From CATOSP01 sp965237775 (lineage in GTDB: Bacteria; Chloroflexota; Dehalococcoidia; Lucifugimonadales; UBA3495), in contig OZ250155.1 in the NCBI GenBank assembly GCA_965237775.1, positions 1,054,001 to 1,118,000 on the forward strand: a stretch of 64,000 nt of DNA, written 5' to 3'. A program made the translations under genes and the position numbers. Below are positions 34,044-43,526 of the stretch, in pieces. Position 1 is the stretch's first letter; each line of letters starts with the position of its first letter. The notes under the pieces were generated by a model. That model saw only the letters and a list, made by a program, of their open reading frames with translations, had not been told where the DNA came from and did no database searches.

Positions 34044-34152
34044 TCGACCAGAGAATCCGACGCCTCCATATCCTCACACTCCCATATCTCGCGCTTCCCT
34101 ATCTTTATACAACTCCCCTCCCTCACTTTGCAATCATCCTGAACGCTTGACG

Positions 34153-35618
34153 GTAACTGTTCAGACTGGGGCGAGATGGGGTTTGGAGAGGATGGATGGA
34201 TTGTAGGGCTAGGTAGGGGTTGCGTTCTTGCGGGAGCCAGGTACCGAACAAGGAAGCCAGGATGCTCTTGGTCTCGCTCCCCCGCTCCGAACGGGTGCCG
34301 CCGCTGATCTTCCGGCTCACCACCGGCGGGCGCAGACTACGCTCCGCCGCGTTGTTGTCCGCGCCGGCCCGGGGCTCGGCGACGAAGGTGAATAGCTCCG
34401 GCAGGAAGCGTTCCACCCGCTGGCACAGCACCCTCATGGGCGCATCGCTGCCCAAGTAAGGCTTACAGATGAACCATAGCCACTGCTGGTAGCGTTGTTG
34501 CCGCTCTACCCGCTGGGCCCGTTGCACCGTTTCGGGCAGGTTAGGACCAGGTTCGGGGTAGGCCTGAGCATGGTCGTACACCTCACGCACCGCGTGGGCC
34601 CACCTGGCTAGGACCAGGTCTTGAGGGTGTTGCTCCTTCAGTTGGTGGATGTCACGCAACAGGTGGGTCCAGCACCTCTGGTGCGGTCCCTGGTACACGT
34701 TGTAGGTGCCGTAGAAGTCGCTGACCAACACCCCCTCGAACTCATCCCCCAACACCTCCTCCACCACCCTCTTGCTCCGGCCCGGCCGGTGGAGGAAGTA
34801 GCGCACCTTGGGAGTGCTGAAGCTCCAGAGGTAGCCATTACGGCCATCTTGACGCCAGCCCGTTCCGCGTCCCCGTACACCACCGGGCTGGCCCGAATCT
34901 CTTGGCGTAACCGGGTGTATTCTTCTTGGCCATGCTCCGCCGCCCCACGGACCAAAGCCACCAGTTCCCCCACGCTGAGCCGCAGGCCAAAGCGCCACTT
35001 CAGGTAGCGCTGAATCATCCTGAAAGGGAGCCGGCGCTCCTCCCTCAGCATGCTTACTTCACTCTGCACCGAAACGCCGAACCGTTGGCGGCCCACGCTC
35101 AAGGCGCCCCAATCCGGTTCGGGCGCCCACCTTTTCCGGCACTTGGGGCAGGCGCGTTCGAGCGCCACGTGTTCGGTTACCCGCGCCCGTACCCGGGGCA
35201 GGGTAATCACCTGGCGGCTTCCGCGCACCCTCCCGCCTATCAGAGGAACCCGGCAGTCGGGGCAACTGGCCGTGGCGTGTTCCACCCGGTGGGTGGGCTC
35301 GTCTCGTCGCCGGGCAAAGCCGTGGGGCCACTTCCGCCGTTCTCCCTTGGAGCGGGCGGGCCGGTTGGCCTTGACCCAAGACGGCGGCTTCCGCTCCTTC
35401 CCGGCATCGGGTGGCGGCTTTTGTTGGCCTTGACCCAAGACGGCGATCCGGGCTTCCAGAACTTGGATATGACCAAAGAGCCGACCAACCAGCTCAATCA
35501 ACTCCTCCCGGGAGAACCCGGCCAATTCCTCAGGCAAACTCATGCCTTCAGTCTACCCGCGTAGTATCTTCTTCCATTCGTGGGCTCAACGCGGATTAAG
35601 CCCAGTCTGAACAGTTAC
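34153..35618 (-). mobile_element. IS66-family insertion sequence
   Basis: The termini GTAACTGTTCAGACTGGG (34153) and its complement (ending 35618) are near-perfect inverted repeats. One transposase gene is present; the IS66 accessory genes tnpA/tnpB are absent. Similar termini flank the MITE at 60108-60417. Confidence 0.8.
34160..35543 (-). pseudogene. IS66 transposase (TnpC type), frameshifted
   Basis: The N-terminal frame 34638-35543 reads MSLPEELAGFSREELIELV, SCPDCRVPLIGG, LPRVRARVTEHVALERACPK, FRMIQRYLKWRFGLRLSVGE and SPVVYGDAE, then loses frame at the first catalytic Asp (family: H-G-D-E-T-G-W). The other frame resumes GTGWRQDGRNGYLWSFSTP, VSDFYGTYNVYQGPHQRCW (second Asp), HLLRDIHQLKEQHP and GADNNAAERSLRPPVVSRK (Glu). 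A small indel near 34870 is the only defect, so decay is recent. Confidence 0.85.
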
Positions 35619-35619
35619 C

Positions 35620-35890
35620 TTCAGATTGAACAGGTTTGCAAGATCGATGATATAAGGCATGATGAGAAGTTCGATTGGGCGACTTATCACTGTCACTTCA
35701 GTTGGTCGGGTGACCCAAAGAACACGCTTTACGTGGCGACCCGTAGGTTGGACTTGAACGACACCGTGGCAGTGCTTGGCGCGGGAGTGGTCCCGAGATT
35801 TGATGAACGGCTCGTTCTGACGAAGCCGGGAGGATCGGTGGCCCAATTTGTCTCCGCCATTGACATCCCCAGAGATTGGGCCAATTCGGG
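35620..35890 (+). pseudogene. Orphan gene fragment between IS66 and ISAs1
   Basis: The frame reads CKIDDIRHDEKFDWATYHCH, FSWSGDPKNTLYVATRRLDL, NDTVAVLGAGVVPRF, LTKPGGSVAQFVSAIDIP. It is bounded by the IS66 right end and an ISAs1 relic, so both termini are lost. No family recognised. Confidence 0.35.
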
Positions 35891-36073
35891 ATGTCCCCGG
35901 CCCCATTGGGCGATGGTGTACAGACTGCGCGCCCCTCCCAGCATGGCACATACCGCCAAGGCCAATATCGCCGGCAGGGGATGACGAATCCCACGGGGTT
36001 TTCTGGGACCCTCCACCCGGCTCAATGCCTCGACCAACCTTGAGCCCAACTCCCCCAACTTCTCCTCCCGCAC
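35880..36073 (-). pseudogene. ISAs1 transposase N-terminal fragment
   Basis: MREEKLGELGSRLVEALSRV, PRGIRHPLPAILALAVCAML, GGARSLYTIAQWGRGHPELA: the DDE-associated N-terminal domain of ISAs1-type transposases. Cut near 35890. Confidence 0.65.
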
Positions 36074-36213
36074 TCCCTGAACTCGCCCTCAATTATCCAC
36101 TACCCACCAAGCTTGTTCCACAATTAAAAGACCCGTTCTTAACATCCGGCCAGCCCTTGCCAAACACCGTCACCATAACCCACAATCGACCCCACACAGC
36201 ATCGGACAACGCC

Positions 36214-39200
36214 ATGCTCATCCTGCACGCCGCTCAGGTCAATGGAAACCTCGTCCTCTGGGGCGAGGACTCCGAGCCACACCCTGCGCCGCCCGCCCAT
36301 CAGACGGCTGGAAAACACCCCTACTGCGCCCAAGCCCAGTTCCTGGCCGAAGCGCTCGGCCTCGAAACGGGGGGCAATAGCTTCGCCAGCGCAATCGCCT
36401 GGCTGCCCAGCCGGGGCGACGCACCCGTGCCGTCCAGCCCCATGGCCGGTCCCATGCCCAGTTCCCGAGCCAAGCCGCACACTAGGCCATGGACCGTAGC
36501 AGCACTCCGGCTGAGGCCGGAGCAAGCCGTGTCGCTGCTGCGGACGTGCCACCAGCGGCAGGTCCTGAAACCCGGCGTCGCCATCGGAACAGACCTGGCC
36601 TACTGGACACACGCCCTGCGGCTGGCAGTCTCCCTGACGGCCCGCCAACTATTCCTGCCCGGCCTGTCCCAACGGGGCGGGCAGACCCTGGCGGCATGGA
36701 TTCCGGTGTTCATCGGCGAAGATGCACGCCGCCTGGCGGAGCTGGCCGGACTGATGCCGGCGCCGGCCAGAGCGCTCACCGGCACAGGAGCCACCGAACC
36801 GCCAGCCATCCCGGCCCAAGCCGTCCTCCGGGAGTTCATAACGGCCCAGGTCGACCACCTGGCACGCGCCGGCACTGAACCCGAAAACCTGACGCAACCG
36901 CAGTTCGACTCCGCCCACGACGCATGGCTGTCCGCCCTGGGCCATGCAAACCCGGTGGTCCGGAGCAACCCGGCACAGCTCCAGCAACTCCGCCGCCAGG
37001 TCGCCGAATGGCAAAGGCCCCTGGCCATCGCCGCCAACTCTCCATACCGGCTCTGCCTCAGGCTGGAGGAGCCGCCCGAACCCGGCCCAGAGGACGAGAC
37101 GCCGATCATCCGGCAGGATGACTGGTACCTGCGCTACCTGCTCCAGCCCCACAACGACCAGAGCCTCCTGCTCCCCGCCGAGGCTGTGTGGAAAAATCGC
37201 GTCAATGGACCCCACCCGGACTTCAACCCCGCCGAGTTCCTGTTGAGTTCCCTGGCCCAGGCCGGCTCGGTGTGCCCGCCCATCACCGGCAGCCTGAAGC
37301 GCAGGCAACCTGCCGGGTCCTGGCTCAACACCGAGGAGGCCCACGGTTTCCTGGAGCGCCAGGCCGCCGCGTTGCAGCAAGCCGGCTTCGGCGTGCTGCT
37401 GCCCGCCTGGTGGACCCGGCAGGGCGCCAAGGTCAGGCCCGCCATCCGGGCCCGGGCCAAGGCCCCGGCCATGCAGGGCGGCTCAGGCATGACCATGACC
37501 TCCCTGCTGGACCTCGACGTCGGGGTGGCCCTGGGCGACGATCCCATATCGGTGCAGGAACTGGAGAAACTGGCCGACCTGAAGGTGCCGTTGGTGCGGT
37601 TCCGGGGCCAGTGGGTGGAGATCAACGCCGACGACATCCGGACCGCTGCCGATTTCTGGCGCAACCGCCAGCAGATCAGCCTGCGGGAAGTCGTGCAGAT
37701 CGGGCTGGGCGCCGACCAGCAGGCCCAGGACGACAACGTCTCTCTGACGGCCGACGATTGGCTCCTGGAGCTCCTGGAACGCCTGCAGCAGAAGGGCCGG
37801 ATTGAGCAGATGGACGCCCCCGAGGACTTTGCCGGCCAGCTCCGGCCCTACCAGCAACTGGGTTACTCGTGGCTGGCTTTCGTGAGGAACTGGGGGTTGG
37901 GAGCCTGCCTGGCCGACGACATGGGCCTGGGGAAGACCGTCCAGACCCTGGCCGCCCTGCAGCTGGACCGCCAGCAGGGGAACGACCGGCCCAACCTGCT
38001 GGTCTGCCCAACATCCGTGATCAACAACTGGCAGCGGGAGGCTGCCAAGTTCACGCCGAACCTGCCACTGCTCGTACACCACGGCCCGAACCGCCATCTC
38101 GGACCTGCCCTACGGAAGCAGGCCGAAGGCCACCAGGTGGTCATCACCAGCTACGGCACAATGAACCGCGACCGGGAACTGCTCGCCTCTGTTCCCTGGC
38201 GGGCGGTCATCCTGGATGAGGCCCAGAACATCAAGAACCCGGCGTCCCAGCAGGCCCGGACAGCCCGGGGACTCCGGGCCGACTACCGGATCGCCCTCAC
38301 CGGCACGCCGGTGGAGAACCATGTGGGCGACCTCTGGTCCATCATGCAGTTCCTGAACCCGGGACTCCTGGGTACCCAAGCCGAGTTCCGGCGCAACTAC
38401 TTCCAACCCATCCAGGCCGGCCGGGACGGAACAGCGGCGGCCCGTCTCCAGAAGGCCACCGGGCCCTTCATCCTGCGCCGCCTCAAGACCGACCGGTCCA
38501 TCATCGACGACCTGCCCGACAAGAACGAGACCAAGCAGTACTGCAACCTCACCAGGGAGCAGGCAACGCTCTACGAGGCCGTGTTGCGTGAGGCGGAGAC
38601 CCGCCTGGAGTCCGCCGAGGGCATGGAACGCCGGGGGTCCATCCTGGACACCCTGACCAAGCTCAAGCAGGCCTGCAACCACCCCCGCCAGCTGCTGGGC
38701 GACAACTCCGCCATCACCGGCCGCTCCGGCAAGCTGGCCCGCCTGCAGGAACTCTTCGATGAGATTCTGCCCGCCGGCGACCGAGTGCTGGTGTTCAGCC
38801 AGTTCGCCGAGATGGGAGCGATCCTGCAACGGCACGTGCAGGAGACCTACGGCCTGGAAACCCCCTTCCTCCACGGCGGCGTCACCCGGAAACAGCGGGA
38901 CCGGATGGTGCAGCGCTTCGAGAACGACTCCGACGGCCCGCAGGTGTTCGTCCTGTCCCTCAAGGCCGGCGGCTCCGGCCTCAACCTGCCCCGGGCCAAC
39001 CACGTGGTCCATTACGACCGGTGGTGGAACCCAGCCGTGGAGAACCAGGCCACCGACCGGGCCTTCCGCATCGGCCAGACCAAGGACGTCCACGTCCACA
39101 AGCTGATCTGCGTCGGCACGCTGGAGGACCGCATCGACCACATGATCGAAATGAAGCAGGAAACCGCCGACCAGGTGGTGGGAACCACCTCGGAACGGTG

Positions 39201-39267
39201 GCTCACCGAACTGTCCAACACCGAACTCCGGGACGTACTGGCCCTCAGCGCGACCCCGGCGGACTGA
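36214..39267 (+). CDS. SNF2-family DNA-dependent ATPase (helicase-like)
   Basis: About 1017 residues from ATG 36214 (MLILHAAQVNGNLVLWGED, a normal start for the family). Upstream in-frame codons overlap a transposon relic. A long accessory N-terminal half is followed by RPYQQLGYSWLAFVRNWGLG, Walker A DDMGLGKTVQT (~568-578), ILDEAQNIKNPASQQ (DEAQ, ~667), ALTGTPVENHVGDLWSI, VFSQFAEMG, VFVLSLKAGGSGLNL (~915) and RAFRIGQTKDV. SNF2 ATPases move along or remodel DNA. The next gene is a SWIM zinc-finger protein, a recurrent bacterial pairing (YwqA/YwqB in Bacillus). Confidence 0.93.
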   Translation: MLILHAAQVNGNLVLWGEDSEPHPAPPAHQTAGKHPYCAQAQFLAEALGLETGGNSFASAIAWLPSRGDAPVPSSPMAGPMPSSRAKPHTRPWTVAALRLRPEQAVSLLRTCHQRQVLKPGVAIGTDLAYWTHALRLAVSLTARQLFLPGLSQRGGQTLAAWIPVFIGEDARRLAELAGLMPAPARALTGTGATEPPAIPAQAVLREFITAQVDHLARAGTEPENLTQPQFDSAHDAWLSALGHANPVVRSNPAQLQQLRRQVAEWQRPLAIAANSPYRLCLRLEEPPEPGPEDETPIIRQDDWYLRYLLQPHNDQSLLLPAEAVWKNRVNGPHPDFNPAEFLLSSLAQAGSVCPPITGSLKRRQPAGSWLNTEEAHGFLERQAAALQQAGFGVLLPAWWTRQGAKVRPAIRARAKAPAMQGGSGMTMTSLLDLDVGVALGDDPISVQELEKLADLKVPLVRFRGQWVEINADDIRTAADFWRNRQQISLREVVQIGLGADQQAQDDNVSLTADDWLLELLERLQQKGRIEQMDAPEDFAGQLRPYQQLGYSWLAFVRNWGLGACLADDMGLGKTVQTLAALQLDRQQGNDRPNLLVCPTSVINNWQREAAKFTPNLPLLVHHGPNRHLGPALRKQAEGHQVVITSYGTMNRDRELLASVPWRAVILDEAQNIKNPASQQARTARGLRADYRIALTGTPVENHVGDLWSIMQFLNPGLLGTQAEFRRNYFQPIQAGRDGTAAARLQKATGPFILRRLKTDRSIIDDLPDKNETKQYCNLTREQATLYEAVLREAETRLESAEGMERRGSILDTLTKLKQACNHPRQLLGDNSAITGRSGKLARLQELFDEILPAGDRVLVFSQFAEMGAILQRHVQETYGLETPFLHGGVTRKQRDRMVQRFENDSDGPQVFVLSLKAGGSGLNLPRANHVVHYDRWWNPAVENQATDRAFRIGQTKDVHVHKLICVGTLEDRIDHMIEMKQETADQVVGTTSERWLTELSNTELRDVLALSATPAD

Positions 39268-39307
39268 TGGAAGGCAGTCCGAGCTCCTCCCCCACGCAGG
39301 AACGACG

Positions 39308-40234
39308 ATGAGTAACCGGGACTACATATACACCAAGCCAATCGAAGTCAGAGGCGGCATCAGGGCCGGGTCAAAACGCGGTGCCTTCGGCTCCAACTGG
39401 TGGGCCAAGCGATGGACCCAGACCCTGGAAGAGTTCCGGATTGGAACCCGCCTCGACCGGGGCCGCTCCTACGCCCGCCGGGGACAGGTGATGTCCGTCG
39501 AAGTCCAACCCGGCGGCGTCACGGCCAAGGTGCAGGGCTCCCGCAAGCGGCCCTACGACGTGAGCGTCAAGGTCCGGACCATCAGCCCGCCGGACTGGGA
39601 ACGCCTCCAGGCGGCCATGGCGGAACAGCCCATCATCGCCGCCAGCCTGCTGTCGGGCCGCATGCCGGACAACATCGAGGACACCTTCCGGGCCTTCGGC
39701 CTGTCCATGTTCCCCGACCGGCAGGACGACCTGGAGACGGACTGCTCGTGTCCCGACTGGTCCAACCCCTGCAAGCACGTCGCCGCCGTGTACCTGCTGC
39801 TGGGCGAGGAGTTCGACCGGGACCCCTTCCTGATCTTCCGGATGCGGGGCATGGACCGAGAGGACCTGCTGGGCCCGGAGTTCCGCCGCTCCGCCCAGAC
39901 CCTGGAGGGACCCGCGCTGCCCGCCGAGCCCCTACCCCCGGAACCCGGGGACTTCTGGTCCAACCCGCTCACGGCGCTGCCGGAAAAGGACGATGCCGGT
40001 CCGGCCATCATACCCGAGCTGGCTGCCGCCCTGCCCCAGCAGCTGGGCCGGTTCCCGCTCTGGCAGGGCAGCCGGGAATTCGTTCCAGCCATGCAGGACA
40101 TCTACCGCACCGCCTCGCAACGGGCAGTCGATTTCCTCATGGCGACGGTACCGCCCGGCAACGCAGCGCCAGAGTCCGAACCGGCATTCGAAACGGACCA
40201 AGCACGGGCTACCACTGCGGCTCCCTACCACTAA
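39308..40234 (+). CDS. SWIM zinc-finger protein
   Basis: 308 residues. The SWIM motif C-x-C-x(n)-C-x-H is visible as CSCPDWSNPCKHVAAVYLLL (~141-160). The N-terminus has GSNWWAKRWTQTLEEF, then RLDRGRSYARRGQVMSVEV. The Pro-rich C-terminal third is low complexity. It lies 40 bp after the SNF2 gene with a modest GGA-containing ribosome-binding site, so one operon is likely. SWIM proteins bind DNA or partner proteins; with SNF2 it may form a DNA-repair or recombination complex, or a defence-like module (inference). Confidence 0.9.
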   Translation: MSNRDYIYTKPIEVRGGIRAGSKRGAFGSNWWAKRWTQTLEEFRIGTRLDRGRSYARRGQVMSVEVQPGGVTAKVQGSRKRPYDVSVKVRTISPPDWERLQAAMAEQPIIAASLLSGRMPDNIEDTFRAFGLSMFPDRQDDLETDCSCPDWSNPCKHVAAVYLLLGEEFDRDPFLIFRMRGMDREDLLGPEFRRSAQTLEGPALPAEPLPPEPGDFWSNPLTALPEKDDAGPAIIPELAAALPQQLGRFPLWQGSREFVPAMQDIYRTASQRAVDFLMATVPPGNAAPESEPAFETDQARATTAAPYH

Positions 40235-40485
40235 ACTGATACCAAGGTGAGATGTGCATATGGGGGGTCAAGCGGCGGTGTCGGTCCGTCCTTCAGGTAC
40301 ATTTGGAAGAGCTTCACCGGGGTGCCTAAGCCAATCTTCATCGCCCCACAAATGTAGATCCCACCTTTGCTTTAATTTGGTATTACAACGGCGGATTGAG
40401 GGAGGGGCGCCTGAGGTCTGCCGGCGAAGTCTGTAGCGTCGTCTTTGGTGGGAGAGGCTCGCCCGTTTGTCGCGTAGCTGCGTTA
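40235..40485. other. Intergenic region after the SNF2/SWIM operon
   Basis: No gene or clear terminator. Probably includes the lost right end of the IS701-like relic. Confidence 0.35.
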
Positions 40486-40818
40486 CCTCCAGTCATTGCA
40501 GCAACTCATTCGGCCCGAAGCTCTCCTGGGGCAGCATCTCACGCACCACACGGTACACCCCCGTTTACACGAGGGCAGGCTTTGGGGCCGGGTGAGCAGG
40601 GGCATCTCTTCCCCCAGTTCTGTTGCAGACTCAACAAAAAGGCTCCGCCCAGCAGGCACATTGCCATGTGGCGATGCCAGTCGGCCCAGGTGCGGGTCTC
40701 GTACTCGTCCAGTCCCACGTCGCTCTTCTCCGTCTCGAATTCGGTTTCGATGCGCCAGCGGGACCCTCCCACGTGGGCCAGCGTCTCCAAGGCCGTGTCT
40801 TCGGGGGCGTTGGACAGG
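40486..40818 (-). pseudogene. IS701-like transposase C-terminal fragment with hairpin insertion
   Basis: Minus strand: YLSNAPEDTALETLAHVGGS, RWRIETEFETEKSDVGLDEY, ETRTWADWHRHMAMCLLGGA, FLLSLQQNWG, then hairpin H6, then in a new frame YRVVREMLPQESFGPNELLQ and a stop. This is the C-terminal part of IS701/DDE_5-type transposases. The catalytic N-terminal part is absent. Confidence 0.75.
40558..40581 (-). repeat. AGCCTG-hairpin micro-insertion H6
   Basis: Minus strand: AGCCTG, CCCTCGT-GTAA-ACGGGGG. The loop GTAA keeps the GNRA pattern. It is inserted between LTRPQ and VYRVV of the IS701-type transposase. Confidence 0.75.
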
Positions 40819-40849
40819 TACTAGCGATCGTCGTGTCCCGAAAAGTTAC

Positions 40850-41187
40850 GCGAACACGAAGGCCGGTTCACCGACGACCTGTCGCGGGCAACCGAGTACT
40901 CCGTCAGTGAAGAGGAGGGGACGAGGCGGCTCAGGATCCGCACGAGCCGGGGGGGGGACCGCGACGTTCGAGCTGCTGGCCACTGGGGTCGATAGTGTGT
41001 TTGACGTGGAATGGCGCCTGAAGGCCTTCCTAAATGTGGGTCAGACGGAATCCGGCACGGGGCTGCTGAGAGTAACGAGGCTGGTTCAGGGAACGGAGGT
41101 CACGCTTGGGTTCGGCGAGGACGGTGTCGGGGGATATGGGGGCTGCAACCCATACGCTTCGCAGCCGGATTCGGGCGGCTGCCCGAT
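40850..41187 (+). pseudogene. META/HslJ-domain gene, 5' part, split by IS607 B2
   Basis: The frame includes GTATFELLATGVDS, VEWRLKAFLNVG, QGTEVTLGFGEDGVGGYGGC. META/HslJ domains have W-x-L...G...T-x-x-F-x-x-D-G-x-x-x-G-x-G-G-C-N. The gene stops at the B2 left junction (GG at 41188). Its 3' part continues after B2 at 43527. Such proteins are often envelope-associated and linked to stress or motility. A small frameshift lies just before the junction. Confidence 0.6.
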
Positions 41188-41228
41188 GGGTTGGGAACTG
41201 TTGATGATAGGGTGTATAATAGTACATT

Positions 41229-41822
41229 ATGGATGTTGTTAGTCGGCGCATCAGTCTGACGGCTTGGGGACGCCTTTACGGGTTCGACAAGGCCACCACT
41301 TCTCGATTGCATCACACTGGCAAGTTGCCGCCCGATCTTCAGATAGAGCAACTGCCCAACGGACGGTACTACGTGGTCGTGCCCCCGGAGAACGATGGAC
41401 GTTGCGTGGTATACGCTCGGGTTTCCTCCGGTGACCAGAGGGAAGACTTGGACCGCCAGGTGGGCCGGGTCGTCGAGTGGGCGACGCAGCAAGGCTGCCG
41501 GCCGGACCAGGTCGTCAAGGAGATCGGTTCCGGCCTGAACGGCAACCGTCGTTCGTTGCGGCGCGTGATCGCAGACCCTACGGTGAACATGATAATGGTG
41601 GAGCATCGTGAACGGCTGTGCCGCTTCGGCTTTGAGTATGTTGAAGCAGCGCTGGCCGGGCGGGGAGCGCGTATCCTGGTGATGGAAGACGGCGAGCTTG
41701 AGGATGACCTGGTGCGGGACGTCACCGAGGTGATGACGTCGCTGTGTGCCCGGTTGTATGGGCGGCGTTCGGCCCGGCGTCGTGCGGAAAGGGCGTTGGC
41801 GGCGGCTCGGGAGGAGGGATGA
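41229..41822 (+). CDS. tnpA: IS607 TnpA serine recombinase (lineage B, copy 2)
   Basis: 197 residues with HTH (MDVVSRRISLTAWGRLYGFD) and VVYARVSSGDQREDLDRQVG. Intact. A TATAAT-like sequence lies ~15 bp before the ATG (GTGTATAATAGTAC). Overlaps tnpB by the ATGA quadruplet. Differs from B1 mainly at third codon positions. Confidence 0.92.
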   Translation: MDVVSRRISLTAWGRLYGFDKATTSRLHHTGKLPPDLQIEQLPNGRYYVVVPPENDGRCVVYARVSSGDQREDLDRQVGRVVEWATQQGCRPDQVVKEIGSGLNGNRRSLRRVIADPTVNMIMVEHRERLCRFGFEYVEAALAGRGARILVMEDGELEDDLVRDVTEVMTSLCARLYGRRSARRRAERALAAAREEG

Positions 41823-43414
41823 TTGCCACTTACCAGACCCGCATCCTGGAGTATTCCGGCGTAGATCGCGCAGCGGGTGATGCGGCGCTGTCCGCCTACG
41901 GCGAGCTTTACGGACGGGTGGAGCGGAAGCTGTTCGCCGAGGTTGCCGCGGGCCGGTCGGCAACGGCGTTGAAGAGCGCGTACCTGAAGCGGTACGGGAT
42001 ACTGGCGCGGATGTTCAACGCGGTGAGGGTGTCGCTGGAAGGGAAGGTGGAGTCGGTGCGGGAGCAACAGAAGCTGCGGGTGGACGGCCTGACCGGCCGG
42101 ATTGCCCGTGCTGAGTTGCAGATTGCCGATGCGGAGGGGCAAGGACGACTGGATCAGGCGCATCAGAAGCGGCGGCGATTGGCCAACCTGAGGCATCGCC
42201 TGGCGACGCTGGAAGCGGACTCGGCAGCAGGCCGGGTGAGGTTGTGCTTTGGATCCAAGCGGTTGTGGCGGAAGCAACACCACCTTGAGGCCAACGGTTA
42301 CGCGAGCCACGACGAGTGGCTCAGGGACTGGCAGGGTGCCCGCAGCGATGAGTTCTTCGTGTTGGGAAGCCGGGATGAGACGGGGGGTTGCCAGCTCTGT
42401 GTGGCCGGAATCGCCGAGGATGGCTCCCTGACCCTGAGGCTGCGGATGCCGGACTGCCTGGCGGACCGGCATGGCAAGTACGTAACGATGGAAGGTGTGA
42501 ACTTCGCCTACGGCCAGGAGCAGGTTGCGGCAGCGTTGGAGAGCAATGTCGAGTACACCCGGTATCGACGACAACATGGTGAGAAGGCAGTTCGGGGCAC
42601 TGAACTGGGTCAGGCCATCAGCTACCGGTTCAAGCGGGATGGGAAGGGGTGGCGGGTATTTGCCACCACCGGGATGATGGACGTACCGGTGGTGACGGAC
42701 CAACGGTGGGGCGTCATCGGGGTGGATCTGAACGCGGACCACCTGGCGGTGGCCGAGACCGACGCCAGTGGCAACTTCATCAAGGCATTCAGCGTGCCGC
42801 TGGTTACCTACGGCAAGTCCGCCCATCAAGCAGAGGCCATCATCGGCGACGCCGTGGCCAGTGTGGTCGAGTACGCCCGCCAGGCATGCAAACCCATCGT
42901 CATGGAGAGGTTGGACTTCCGGCATAAGAAGGCATCTCTGGAAGGTCAGTCTCCCGGATACTCCAGGATGCTGTCCAGTTTCAGCTACGGCAAGCTCAAG
43001 GCGTACTTCCTCTCCCGGGGCTACCGGGAAGGAGTGGAGGTACATCAGGTGAACCCGGCCTTCAGTTCTGTGATCGGCCGGGTCAAATTCATGGAGAGGT
43101 ACGGGCTCAGCGTCCACCAGGCAGCCGCTCTGGCGCTGGCCCGTCGTCTGCTCGGCTGCTCCGAGCGCATTCCCCGCCGATGGGTGGCACCCGTCGGCAA
43201 TGGCATTCATGTCTCCTTCACCGTACCTGCAAGGAAACGCGTGAAGCACGTGTGGACGCACTGGGGTGCGATCTCGGGACAGTTGGGACCGGCGCTTGCA
43301 GCGCAACATCGGCTGGGGAAGCGGAGACGCAGACCCAATCCGGTCCAGGCTGTCATTGCGGGCTTCGGCTCGCGGGGTGGCCGGAACAGGGACCAGATCG
43401 GTGTTCCCTGGTGA
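41819..43414 (+). CDS. tnpB: TnpB-like protein (lineage B, copy 2, intact)
   Basis: 531 residues from ATG 41819, which overlaps the tnpA stop; starts MIATYQTRILEYSGVDRAAG. A long helical N-terminal half (REQQKLRVDGLTGRIARAEL) precedes FGSKRLWRKQHHLEANGYAS, RSDEFFVLGSRDETGGCQLC, RuvC-I GVDLNADHLAVAETD (Asp ~303), MERLDFRHKKASLEGQS (Glu ~362), and VNPAFSSVIGRVKFMERYGL, SVHQAAALVLARRLLGCSER. There is no zinc ribbon, and where canonical TnpB has the third RuvC Asp this family has His/Gln. Whether it cuts DNA is therefore open; it could be a regulator derived from TnpB. Confidence 0.85.
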   Translation: MIATYQTRILEYSGVDRAAGDAALSAYGELYGRVERKLFAEVAAGRSATALKSAYLKRYGILARMFNAVRVSLEGKVESVREQQKLRVDGLTGRIARAELQIADAEGQGRLDQAHQKRRRLANLRHRLATLEADSAAGRVRLCFGSKRLWRKQHHLEANGYASHDEWLRDWQGARSDEFFVLGSRDETGGCQLCVAGIAEDGSLTLRLRMPDCLADRHGKYVTMEGVNFAYGQEQVAAALESNVEYTRYRRQHGEKAVRGTELGQAISYRFKRDGKGWRVFATTGMMDVPVVTDQRWGVIGVDLNADHLAVAETDASGNFIKAFSVPLVTYGKSAHQAEAIIGDAVASVVEYARQACKPIVMERLDFRHKKASLEGQSPGYSRMLSSFSYGKLKAYFLSRGYREGVEVHQVNPAFSSVIGRVKFMERYGLSVHQAAALALARRLLGCSERIPRRWVAPVGNGIHVSFTVPARKRVKHVWTHWGAISGQLGPALAAQHRLGKRRRRPNPVQAVIAGFGSRGGRNRDQIGVPW

Positions 43415-43526
43415 GATTCCCGGGCGGAGCCGCCCTGAACTGTTGGGGCGGCGGCGCGGCCTGGACCGCGTCTTCAGAAAAGGCTGACCATGGTCTTGCG
43501 ACTATAGTCAACCTTTTTTACAACGG
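43401..43526 (+). ncRNA. Candidate omega RNA / conserved right end of lineage B (B2)
   Basis: Matches the B1 3' block nearly base for base: GTGTTCCC, TGAGATTCCCGGGCGGAGCC, TGTTGGGGCGGCGGCGCGGC, GACCGCGTCTTC, ending AGTCAACC, T-run, ACAACGG. Here the first bases overlap the tnpB stop. Confidence 0.55.

Larger units (their letters stand above)
41188..43526 (+). mobile_element. IS607-type element, lineage B, copy B2
   Basis: GG at 41188-41189 and GG at 43525-43526 bound the element. Removing it joins CCCGAT to GGTGACGGC and restores a META-domain reading frame. tnpA and tnpB are both intact. Confidence 0.88.
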
